64,000 bases of DNA. Source: Adineta ricciae (Eukaryota > Rotifera > Eurotatoria > Adinetida > Adinetidae). The notes under the pieces are model-generated. The model did not search any database. It saw nothing but the letters and a program-made list of their open reading frames with translations, and was not told the origin of the DNA. Shown here piece by piece: positions 1 to 12,300 of this stretch. Made by a program: the position numbers and the translations under genes. Numbering within the stretch: the first letter of the stretch is position 1; the number at the start of each line of letters is the position of its first letter. The stretch covers positions 124,001 through 188,000 of the forward strand of contig CAJNOJ010000137.1 of the NCBI GenBank assembly GCA_905250025.1. Direction: 5' to 3'.

Positions 1-693
1 AAAACGACAATAGGAGTTTGAAAAGTACATCTATTGAAACGTTGATTAGCTTGATTTGGCATAATCGATTAACAACGTATATCCATCTCTTCAATTAGAT
101 GCAATCGAACATTACAGAATCGATCAGAACTTAGACAATTTATGGAAACATCAATATATCAACCTGATGAATTCATCGTCCTCCGTTGCTAAATCTTTGT
201 CAGAGTGAAGAAAATAGTCGAAACCATGGAGATAATTGTGCGATATGATTCGAAGAAAAGCAGTGCTCAATCCTCATACAACTTTCTGGCATGCATGTCG
301 ACCACATTCGAAAAGATAAGGATACTTCCTATTCCGCGATACTCAATACCGTGAACTAGATGACTGACGAAAAGGACATTTTTGGGAGTTTGTGTGGCTC
401 TACTGCTAAATAGACAATGAATAGATAAAATTCCTTGATGTTATCAAGATATAATTCGGTTGATCATCGTTGTATAAAATGAAGGTTTAAAGCGAACTGC
501 CGATAATCGACATGGATTCCAGAAAAGATTAGACACACTAACAAATTATGAATAGTCAAATGAGGGTTAACTGGGTCTGGGCTCTAAATCTATTGCCATT
601 TTATGAAATTGATTTGTTTTCGTTTGTCTGATATCTTTCGTAGTACTGATTAGGCACTCAAACAAAATGGTTATGGGCTTTTAAAAATGTAAT
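1..693. other. non-coding stretch downstream of the coiled-coil gene
   Basis: No convincing reading frame or RNA was found on either strand. The neighbouring minus-strand gene meets a good splice donor pattern (AG followed by GTAAAT) at its last codons, so this stretch could be an intron or 3' untranslated region of that gene. I could not find a following coding exon in it. Confidence 0.4.
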
Positions 694-1569
694 TTACCTC
701 AAAATGGTTAATTCTCCATTATTTCGATTGATGTTTTCTTGATACTTTTGCATTTTCGTGTGTAAACGAATTACATCAATTTCTTTTTCTTGTATGACAT
801 CAGTTAACTGTACGATAACAAATTCCAACTCGACTTTTTTTGCTACAAGATCTTTTTGTTCTAATATGAACTTCCGCTGTTGATCTTTTAATTGTTCAAT
901 ATCTCGAATAAACCGTTTAATTTCATTTTCATTTTCTTTGATTTTCTTGTTTAAATCTTCAATTTGATTCTGTGCTTCAGCTAATTCACCTTGTTCTCGA
1001 CTAAGTTTTTCTTGATTTGTTCGTAACTCTTCTTGAGTTTGTCGAATCAGTTCTTGTAAACTATTCAACGATAATTCGCATTTATTTCGTTCATTGATAA
1101 TCTCGTTTTCTTTAAATTTCATTTCATGAATTTTCTGTTCCAATCTTTCTTTTTCTTCTGTTAATTGTCGTTCTTTTTCCTTATTTTGTTGAACGTCATT
1201 TTCTAAAGTTTTCATTTCAGAATCTTGCTTATATAATTCGTTTTGAGCGCGTTCAAATTCCATGACTAAATTGGTATGCTGATCACGTAATTCTTTTCGT
1301 TTAGTTTCGAGCGTGTCCAAATAGTTCACCTCATTTTGCATTTGTTTCATTAATTGTTTAAGTTTTTCATCATTGTCCTCGGTTTGTTTCATTTGAGCAT
1401 CTCGGGTTCCACGTTCATTTTCCCTTTCCTTTTGAACGAGCGTTGTATTATCTGAGAAATAAGCATTTGCCTTAGTCTCTTCTTGACGAAGATTATTGAG
1501 GCCTGATTTTGTTTCAGACTGCAATTCGTGTTGTAATTCATACAAAACATAACCTGTATTCGTTGTCAT
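694..1569 (-). CDS. coiled-coil protein, possibly missing its 3' part
   Basis: Encodes 291 residues that are almost entirely charged heptad sequence rich in E, K, Q and N, with no signal peptide, membrane segment or catalytic motif. This suggests a long parallel coiled coil used for scaffolding or oligomerisation, but the partner is unknown. The chosen start is the ATG at 1569. A pyrimidine-rich AG acceptor about 28 nt upstream of it suggests a non-coding first exon. The stop codon overlaps a consensus donor, so the protein may continue in an exon I cannot identify. It resembles the coiled-coil gene at 44231-47334 in composition only. Homology assignment to any named family would be unsafe for such low-complexity sequence. 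Confidence 0.6.
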   Translation of the reverse strand: MTTNTGYVLYELQHELQSETKSGLNNLRQEETKANAYFSDNTTLVQKERENERGTRDAQMKQTEDNDEKLKQLMKQMQNEVNYLDTLETKRKELRDQHTNLVMEFERAQNELYKQDSEMKTLENDVQQNKEKERQLTEEKERLEQKIHEMKFKENEIINERNKCELSLNSLQELIRQTQEELRTNQEKLSREQGELAEAQNQIEDLNKKIKENENEIKRFIRDIEQLKDQQRKFILEQKDLVAKKVELEFVIVQLTDVIQEKEIDVIRLHTKMQKYQENINRNNGELTILR

Positions 1570-3362
1570 CCTCGAAGAGTTCGTCGAGAATTATAATCTA
1601 GAAAGAAAAAAGTATAATTTGCGTGTTACTTTAACACACATCCCAATAATTAGTCGTTCAGAAAGCAAACTTTTATAAGACAACAAATGCAGATCGGTGT
1701 TGTCAGCATCCACTGTTATTATTGCGTACTAAATATCTTTACTTTCCCCCGTTAGTTGTTGTCTTACTTCTCGAAAAAAGATATGATGAGTTATTTGTGG
1801 TGTTCATACCATTTATCTATATTTTTCGATCGTGAGACTGTGAAAAATATCTGCACGTTTCGGTGTTAGTTCTTTCCTCTCCTACGGAAAATGTTCTTTT
1901 GCTCATTCATGTATATGCCTTTTATTCTATGAGTGAATAAAACTACAAATGGACAGATAAAATGTTTTCTTTAACGACGTCTAAACAGAAAGTATGCTTT
2001 TTCTACCCATCATCACAATTCTTTACAAATTGAAAAGGAGAATTATGTGTCTGATCGGAAATTCTTTACTATCATTTGAAAATTTCAGATAAAAACGAAT
2101 TGTTCTCCTTCTTTGCACATCTTATATTGTCAATAGTGTAAATGGATAAAAACAATCGAAGATAAATATTAAATACAGTGTATCAGTTTGTACTCATAAG
2201 TCTAATTTATGAGTGAAAAGGTAGACTTAGCCAATACGTTTAAATCATTTTGTCTCTGTAGGATGCCGAAGCTGCGAATAAGAATAGATATTGATCGAGA
2301 TATTTGATCAATCGAAGCGGAAAATTTCAGCTGTGGTCCTCTTTAGCGAAAGAGATCACATTAAAAGAACTTTACGCTGCTTAATCCCTAGCTTTTGCAG
2401 CTCAGGTGAGCAATCAGACATTACAATCTTTGGACAATCGCATGTCTGACCATATACGATCTAGTAAAATCGAACAAGGATCGTACAAAAAAATCTTCTA
2501 AGAATCTTATGTAGAGATGTAGCAAGATCGATGCTCCCAACCTTGGTTAAAATCTCGGTGGTTCGTCGGAGAGTTTTGACTGGAAAGACAGATATCTTTA
2601 GTTATTCAAATTTTAGTAATTTTACCTCAGAGTTGTCAAAACTGATTTTGAATCCAACCAACACTATTGGAGATTAACTCCACTTAGATCGAGATCTCGT
2701 GGTCTCGGTATGTCACTATTCCCATTTCCTAAAAATACAGTGCGCACATGATGTTTTAGTCAATCTCGTAACGAATTTCGTTCATATTAAAGGTGCAAGG
2801 TCTGACATCCTGTTTTTTTATCTGAGGATAGCTTTCAGAACGAAAAATTGTATTGATGAAGAGTATACAGATCTAGCTTTATGTCTGTCTCACAATGTAA
2901 GTTTTCGACGTATGCCTTCAATGTCTCTGGTTTGTTTTTTCCTTCGCCTTTATAATATTATTCACGACATATTTGTCTGCGATAACAATGGGAGCAAAAA
3001 AAAGTACTTTATCTTTTCTAAACTGAAGAATGATATAAAGGTTGCACGTATGATACATATGGTTTTTCCCCATTATGATCAACATATCACAGCATTCTGT
3101 TTTTCGATGATAAAGCCAAATAAATGGGTTTTTCTCCAACTTATGAATCAGTAGATATGTACGGTAAGGAGAGATAAATATTTCTTGCAGGACGATAGTA
3201 AAGCAAGAGCACTTGTAAGTTATACAGAGGTGATGAAACATAGGATTAATCATTCGAATAAGTTTTAAAAGAAAGAAATTGTCAGTTAATTTTTATTTTC
3301 AGATAAATTACTTTCATTCGATCGCGAGTGTTACAGATTGGCCGGAAAATCCTAGTATTTCA
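1570..3362. other. intergenic region between a divergent gene pair
   Basis: Separates the coiled-coil gene on the minus strand from the giant gene on the plus strand. Open frames here (for example about 2699-3154 and its antisense) have no recognisable composition or motif and look accidental. Just upstream of the giant gene, a T-rich tract ending in CAG at about 3290-3301 is a plausible 3' splice site, so a short 5' exon of that gene could lie here unrecognised. Confidence 0.4.
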
Positions 3363-6300
3363 ATGGCATTTGCAAGCAATACACAGTGTTTTCACTATGA
3401 ACCTACAACAATACAAGAAGATCTAATAAATCAAATCAGAGAATTATCTGAACAAAACCCCGAATGGCCATCAGTTCCTATTCATGTATTTGATGTTGTG
3501 GATGATAATAATTCTGATCAGTTGGAACAAAAATTACGTGACGATATTCGAGAACATTTCGAAAAACGGATTATTCTCATTCCATACCATTCAGAAAACT
3601 CAAACCATGCGATAATTTTAATTGAATTTCAAGATAGTGAACACATTCTTCGTGCTGAATTTATTGGATCAAATGCTATTCTAGATCAACTACAAACGCA
3701 ACTTAATAAAGTCTATTCATCCGTCACTTTTCAGAAAAAAGATTGGATCTATCCTAACGATTCAGAAGTTGCTTTAAAACGAAACATTGAACATTTAATA
3801 TCAACCGTCGAAGGAAATCAACATTCTACAATGATCAATTCACAAATACATTTGTTATCTGGTACTGTATTCAGTGAAAATCAAACAAGCGTCTCCATTT
3901 CACAGGAAGGTAACGAAAATGAACTTGGGAGATTAAACCAGCAATTAAGTAGTCGTCTTGTCGAATTAAAAATTCGAGACGTGAATCTTTTACCTGAGAA
4001 AATCAAGCGAGCACAAGAATATATTAAAGATTGTGAAGACGACGGAAGAGCAGAAGAAGCTGATAAAGAAAAAGAACGCTTAAGGAAACTTGGACAATTG
4101 AAAATTCTTGTCGATAAAATTTCGCAGTTAGATGCTGTAGAATCGAATAGTACTGAGTGCAGTAGGCAAGTCGAATTTCTTCGGTTACAAGAAAAACTGA
4201 GTAGCAGCTTAGCACGTATGAAGATTCAAGATGAAAAATCTTTGCTGCAAAAAATTAAGAAGGCTAAGGAACGAATTAATGACTTTCAAGATGACAATAG
4301 AGTGGAAGAAGCAGAGAAAGAAAGTGAATATTTAGGAAAACTTCAAGAAATACAACAACTTATGAACGAAGTCGCTAAGTTTAATTCGGATATGCCCACC
4401 CTCCGTCGAATTGAAAGTCAAACAGAAACGACAGATCACAATATTTTGAGACACGAAGAGCACCATGGAGTTCCGCGAAACAGACTCCAACAAACTACAA
4501 CGGACCACAACGAACAGCAACCTGTTGATGTTGTTCCCTTGACTGAAACTCTACCTAATGTAGCCGGAAATGAACAAATGCAACAAAGATTACATCCCGA
4601 AAGCGATTTGACACGTATACCTTATTGTGCTGAGAGAACCATCATGGAACTCTTGAAACACTGCGTCCAAAAATCAGCCGCATTACAAGACCAAAATTTT
4701 CTAACTGACATGTTAAGTCAATTAGATACTCAGATGAAGCAACAAGAATTATTCTCCTTTGAAGTTAAAGCTTCTTTTGAAAGTTTAAGATCAGCGATAT
4801 GTAGTGGAACGAGTTCTAATTTAATGAATAGGCTGCAAGTACTTTTAAGAAAAATTCGACCTATCAATATTGACGAAACGCAAATACTTATTGATAAATC
4901 GAAAGATGCCGCTCATTTAATTCGTGACAAAGATGTTGTTCTATTAATCGGAGAAACCGGTAGTGGGAAATCGACCACCATCCATTTCCTTGCAGGTTCA
5001 CATATGCAGGAAGTTCAAGTCCCAATAGAGTCAAACAAATTCCTCCGACATATCGCTGCTGTTGAACCTATACATAATCTTGAATTAAAGAATGTCACAA
5101 GTAGTCCATTTCATAAATCAGAAACACGTTATATTGCACCAGTAACAATTGAACTTGAGAATGTTCCTGGTATTCGTGAAACCGGTGTAGTTATTTTATG
5201 CGATGCACCTGGTTTCGGTGATACTGCAGGTGCTGAAGTAGATATTGCGAATAGTGTTGGCATTCTCGAAGGTTTAGTAGGAGCTCGAAGTGTCAAGTTA
5301 CTGGTTTTATCAAATTTTCAGAACTTAGGTAAACGAGGGGAAGGCATTCAAAGATTGGCGCATATCGTGATCAACATGGTCAGTGATATAGCAGAGAGAC
5401 TTGACTCCATTATTTATGGTTTCACACAATATCCGGAAAAAGAAGATATTAATACTATATTAGTAGATATTATGGACTCGAGAGTAAATGCTGATCCCCG
5501 TTTGAAATCTGATCCTGCCTTTGTCACTGTATTGAAAGATATGATTGACAAAACCGAAGAGACTGTTTATCGGATTGATCCAATTCACGGTGATCGGAAA
5601 GTATTACTTAAGAAATTAAAACGTATGAAAGGTATTCTGTTTCCAGAAACAGCTTTTCGATTTTCAATAAGTGAAGAAACGCGAGCTACAATTGCTAGTC
5701 ATGTGGAACTCGATAGATATAATATTATTTGTGCAGTAAACCATAAAAACAACGAACTTGTCTTGTACTATCTAAACGATTTGAAGATGTTACAAGAATT
5801 AACGAAACAAAATGTTGTTCGTGATGCTTATGAAAGGTCGGTTCGTTGCATTAGTGAAACTATCGATAAGTGTTGTACAGATAAAAAGGAAAAATTCAAT
5901 CGAGCATTAAATAGTCAGGACGGATTAAAAGAAGATGATATTTCGGAATATAAGAATTCAGTTGAATATCTTCAACATACTCAAATCTTAAAAGAACATT
6001 TAGGATCGAGTTTATCACCACCAGAAATGTTAGTTCAAAATATTATTTTTCAGTTAAATCAGATAAAAAGTGTTTTGATTAAAAACGAATCATATAATCC
6101 TTTTGTTCGAGTATATTTAAATAATCTTTCATCATTGCGAATGCACTTTTTTCAACTTGAAACATACTATACAACTAGCTGTTCGGAATTTAAGGTTAGT
6201 TTTGATGAATTAGTAAAGTCATCAAAGAAGCTTATTCCAACGAACAATTTCAAAGAAATCGCAGAACGTATTCTAAGTATCTCGAAATCTTCAGAGATTT

Positions 6301-9300
6301 TAAAAGATCATTGTGATGATCGAACTGAAGCAGCATACTATGATTTGATCGAAGCCCTTTTAAAACATCTGAATAGTTATTGTGAAAAGGCCGATTGTCT
6401 TTTAAAAAAGAATCGATTAAATCCTGATGACACTGTGACTCTTCAAGAATATATGGAAATTTTAACATCTGCAAAAGAAAATTCTGCACTTAAAGATTGT
6501 ATAGCGCCCTATACTAATATGTTCACAACGCAAATAAGTACTTCCAGACAGGATCGTTTCAGACGGCAAGACTCGGAAGGATTTTTTAAAGACATAAATG
6601 CAATTCATCGAAGTTTTGTTTCAAGAATTGTCGATTATTTCAATGCGATTAAAACGAGAATCGAAGAACTTTTTCGAAGACAGAAAGATCACGCTCTAGA
6701 TGATATACACAGACTCATTACAGATATGGACGCCATTCGTTCTATTCCCGAACTAGAATCGAAAACTGTGGGAATCTATTACTGTACTGTTGAAAGTATC
6801 AATACTTATATGAAAGAATTCCAAATCGAAGCAGAAAATCTAGTTGTTACTATGAATAATCAATCAGGCACAGTCAACTATCGAAGTTTAGCTTTTTCAT
6901 TATCGCGTATAAAAAATGCTGATTGGATTGACCGTATTAGTCCAGGAACATATGATAACTTAATTCGTCGTGTTACTGTTGAGTTAGTTGAACAAGCATG
7001 TCGATTAGAAAGCAGTTTGTTGAAAATAGATTGTAGTTTAACATTTCCGGACAATGTTTGCAAAGCATATGATATTGTTGAAAAAATAGAATCGATGAGT
7101 CATTTGGAAAATACGATTCCTGAATTAGAAAAGTTTAGAAAGAATATCATTCAACGATTTTTACAATCGATTCAAGCGGTTTTCGATCGAATACAGTCGA
7201 TATTTGATTTACAGGACAAAGATGTTGATCTCATTAAACAAAAGTTAAACGGTTTAGAACAAACGAAAAAAGAATTTCTTCAGTTACATCCAGCATCAGT
7301 ACATTTACGTAAACATAATTACTCAGATATTCATGTTCTAGATAAGGAAATTGAGCAGTTAATTGAGAATCGTCAAGCCGAAGTTCGCGCAGTAGAAACT
7401 GAGCAACATCAGTTGACTGATAAAGTACGCAATGTGAACACAGTAATTAGCAGAAATCACCGTTTGTCTTTAGAAATAAATGAAAGTCCCATCGAAAACT
7501 CGCCGAACATGAATACACTGCCCACAAATAATTTAACTTCATTAGGATATTCTTGTATTGACGATGTGTATAGAGACCACCTAGGAACTAAAGACCGTCT
7601 TTTGAATATATCAAAACAAAATGAAGAAGCGACTAAAGAATTCAATAATCGTTTACGTCATCTTCGACTAATCAAAGTAGAATATCAATCACTTCTAGAA
7701 AACCATAAATTAATGTCTTCTGAAGAGATGAGTTTTTTAAAAACACAGGGATTTGAAAGTGTAGAATCACTTGATGAAGTGATTCGAGAAAAAATGAAAG
7801 TGATTAATGAGAGAGGTCAAAAGCAGACTTATTACTTCAGTAAAACAATCGATGCATCGACAGCAAATAGTGCGTTGATCTATCTTCATAAATGTGAAGA
7901 AGTCAGTGATGATCGTGTTCGAACGAATGCTATTCACACGAATGAAAATTTAAGGAAATATCTATTTGAATATGGAAAGTTTCTTGATCAAGTAATTAGA
8001 AATAAATTCGATTCAACAAAAAAGATTCCTCTCGATAATGATATTTGTCAACATTCTCAAGAATTGAGTATGCATTTACAAGAATTAACAAATTTAGAAA
8101 GATATTCAGCTGTTTTCGAATGTATCAAAGGAAAAGATAAAATCGATTATTGGCATATAACATTTTCCGATTTTCATCGCAACTTAACTCATGAAATTCA
8201 AATTCGTAAACAATCGTTTCAAGTTCAAGAACTAAAAGATCGCTTAACGATTGCACACGCATTAAGTTATGTAGATCGTTTTTGTGATAGTGGATCCTCC
8301 TCCATGAGTAGATTCGAAACTTTGTATATTCAGTATCATACAGAAGAAATAAAAGAATGTCGACAAGTGTATGGAACGATTTTAGATCATATTGAGAAAG
8401 AAGAGTATGCTAAAGCCGATATAGCGCTATCAAATATTAAAGAAGGTTCTTTAAATGCCAAAGATTTGGCTCAAATTGAACATGATCTGAAAAGTTCGCT
8501 GAATAAATTAATCAGTCAAACGAAAAGTACGGCTAGTTGGTTAAACGGAAAAATCGAAAAAGGAGATGAAAGTAATCAGTCGAAAATACGTCAAATAAAA
8601 GAAAATAGCGATAAAGTTCGAATAGCTGCGAATAAACATCGAATTTTCGATTTAGTTGATGACCGAACCCGAAATTCTTTAGCAAAATTCGATCAAGACA
8701 TGAGTCATATTTTGTCAACCGTTCTTTTAAGGGGTATTCAGTCGATTCAAGCATTTATCGACACGAATAGTTTTTCAGAAGCTGAACAAGGAATGGAAAA
8801 TCTTTGTTTAGTACAGCATGAATTAACCGATTATTATACATCAGAAGAAGTTCAGCGTAAAACAGATGAATTGAGGAATCGATTAGATAATGTAGTAAAT
8901 CAACTTTTGAAAGAAAATGATTTTGCTGATATAAGCAATTTCTCAAGCAATCCTCCGAGAGCTCTTCTTGAAAAACTAATCATGGTACCGCCACATGTTA
9001 GTTCGAGATTTAATCAAGTACACAAAACGATGTCTGATCGAATTCGAAATAGCTTTTCATCAGCGATTTCTGTTATATCTGGATTAACCTTAAAGGAGCG
9101 TACAGAGAAAGTGCGTGGATTAAAACAAGCGTTGTGTTTTTTACCGGATGACATGCAAACACAGTTTAGGGGACAGATTGAGGAATTGATTAATCAAAAT
9201 GTTAATGAAGAGAGAACAGAAAAACAACATCTAAATGACTTATTGAAGCGTGTACAAGTCGATGATAATGCCATTTCACAATTAGGACTATTAGCTGAAC

Positions 9301-12300
9301 ATTATAAGAGTGCAAATATGCATGAACTTCTGCAAATATTACGCGAACAATGTTTAAAGGAATTACATAGGTATAGAACAGAAATGCAGACTTCTGATAT
9401 TGAATCTACTGTTCAGGTTCTTAAGAAAATAGTTAAATATAAAAAATCTCTTGGTATATATGTTCCGGAAGCACTAGAGTTTTATTCAAGTGTTAGCAAG
9501 ATGATTCTGAAAAATTTTCTTGATTGCTGTGAAAATTTAGCGAACATATCTTCGATTGAGCAAAGTCAATCAGTTGAGAAAGCATTTGAAAATATGGTTA
9601 GCTACCTAAGACTCTCCGTTACATTGAATGAACAAGGAGACGGGGAATTGTTTTCAATAGATGATTTAGGAAAGGCAAACGATTCTGTTCTCGAAATGTC
9701 GAAATATTTAAAAGAAAATTCTGTAAAATTTCAGTCTGCTCTTAATGGAATGAATGTTACTGAATTGTATAAAACTGTTATCATTTCGAAGAAATACGAT
9801 AAACTTCTACAGAATATTAAGCGTTGTTCATCGATACATGAGCTCGTTGAAAGTTTACGTAAAGATATGAAATCGGTAATTTCATATTCAGATATGATAT
9901 CCAATCTTGAGACATTCGCTAATAGTCTCAAAAGTCAATTGAAAGTTGAACTTATTAATGATGTCACGACCAAATTTGAAATAGAACGCGATGCATTTTT
10001 TCAAAAGCTAATGAAGTTAATCGATACATACCGATCATTCAGTTCAAAATTTGACGGGATTTTATCAACTGCATCGGATGTAGGTAAAATGATCGAAGAC
10101 CTAAAGCAGAATATCGACAGAATTAGTCAACAATTATTAACGAAAGCATCGAGATTAGAACATTTTTCTGCAAATGATTCCGATGAATTTCGTATGTATT
10201 ATAATCATCTTCGCTCATTTCAAAAACATGTTCATATTCCCGAAATTAACATCAGTCATGTTCTAAATCAAGTTGAAGAGAAGGTTTTCGACAAAATACA
10301 CTCTTTACAACAAGAAATCTATGAATTTTATTCTGAGACCGAACGTGTTGCTAAAGTATTGTGTCGAATGAAGTTTTTTGCTGAAAATCTTTCCATGTTT
10401 GATACTTATATTAATACGAAGATCGATGAAGCGTTGAAAATGTATAAAGATAAAGAAGGAAGTATTGGTATAACAAATTTAACCGTCCTATTAGAAAGGG
10501 AAATTGAAGGTGCACGTATTATCAGTGAACATTCTTGTTTATCTGGAGAAGATCGACGTAAACGACGAGAAAGAATGCAAAAACAGGATGATATCGAGTA
10601 TGCGCTAAGTGAATTAAAGGGAGATACAATTTCAGAAGACATTTTACGTTCACGTTACAGAGAATTGAAAAAGAGATATGATACTTTAATAGCTGAAAAT
10701 CTAGCTTTTTTCTCTAAGAATGGTTCAAAAGAGCCTGATGTTCAAGTGTTAGTGACACAAATCAAATTTCTTGTTGGAACAGTTAAGCATGAGGCGAATT
10801 CTATCAGTTGGTCTGCTGCCTTTGTTGATCAGATTCCTGAACTCCTAGCACATATTTTTGCTCTTTGGACTTTACAAAATACCGAACATTACAATACTAT
10901 GCGAGGCATTCGTGCAGATCAGGCTTATTTACTCATGCCTCATGTCGGTCAAATCATTGCTATCTTTCGCTTACTCGGTATCGGATATAAGAGTTCCACA
11001 ATATTAGGAGGGACTCGATTATTGGGAACAAAAAAGATTTCCAGCGTTTTAACTAACAATTTAGTCGAGTTAGGTACTGGTGAGGGTAAATCCGTTGTCT
11101 TAGCGATCACAGCCTGTGTATTTGCTTTAACCGGAATCGATGTCAATTGTTCGTGTTATAGCGAAGTGCTGAGTACACGAGATAAGAATGATTTTACCTC
11201 TGTGTTTCGAACGCTTGGAATAGAAGAATATATCGAATATGGAACATTTAATAAGTTATGTGAGCAAGTACTAAATGAACGATGTAATGTACGAGAAAAA
11301 GTATGTGAAATGGTTCTCATGAACCAAAGTATGATTGCGAATTCAGATACGTCACGATCTAAACGTCCGAAAGTACTTTTGATTGATGAGGTTGATGTTT
11401 TTCTCAGTGATCGATTTTATGGTGGAATATATACACCATCGGTATGTTTGAATAAAGAACACGAGATACTAGCACTGTTAGATTCGATTTGGCAAAATAA
11501 GAACGAATTGCGAGTATTGAGAGATGTCACAGCTTTACTAGGTTATCAACAATGTGCACTTAAATATTTTAACTGGATGTTTCTTTTTGATGAAGCTATC
11601 AAAGATATGTTAGCCGCTTTAAAATCCTTTCAATCATCTACTTATATTGTACAGAATGATAAGATTGTCTATGTTGAAGGTGAATCAATCGTTGATAATG
11701 TTGTTCGTGGTTATGATACTATTTGGGCATATTACTATGAACATGAGAAAGGAAATATCAGTAGAGAAAGTTTACAAAATAATGTAGGAATTATTATCAG
11801 TTGTGGAACTATTTCTTATGCAGAAATGCCACATGAGTTTTCGTATATTGCTGGTGTGACTGGTACTTTAAAAACGCTTGCTACTACGGAGGTGAACATC
11901 TTAAAAGAAATCTATAAGATTGCGAAAATGACATATATACCATCAGTCTATGGAAGTAGTAATCGTACTTATGATTCAAGAAGTGATGTACGTGAGGTTC
12001 GAGAAGATGAATATTTTATGGAAATTCGTAATGAGATTGACACCCAACGTAATGCTAGTCGCGCAATTCTGATCTTTTTTGAATCAGAGGAAAAATTAAT
12101 AGCATTTTATAATTCGTCAAATCTATCTTCTCTTAGAGAACATGTACAAATTATTACGGAGAAAGTTTCTGCTAAAGATCGAGATATGTATGTTAAACGA
12201 GCAGCGACAGAAGGCCGAGTGACATTATTAACTCGAACATTTGGACGAGGAACTGATTTTATCTGTCGTACTCAAAAGCTTCTTTCGAACGGTGGTATTC

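Noticed and set aside
2699-3253. Overlapping plus- and minus-strand frames of 151 and 111 residues upstream of the giant gene
   Set aside because: They are antisense to each other, with composition driven by AT-rich DNA and no motif or homologue-like pattern.
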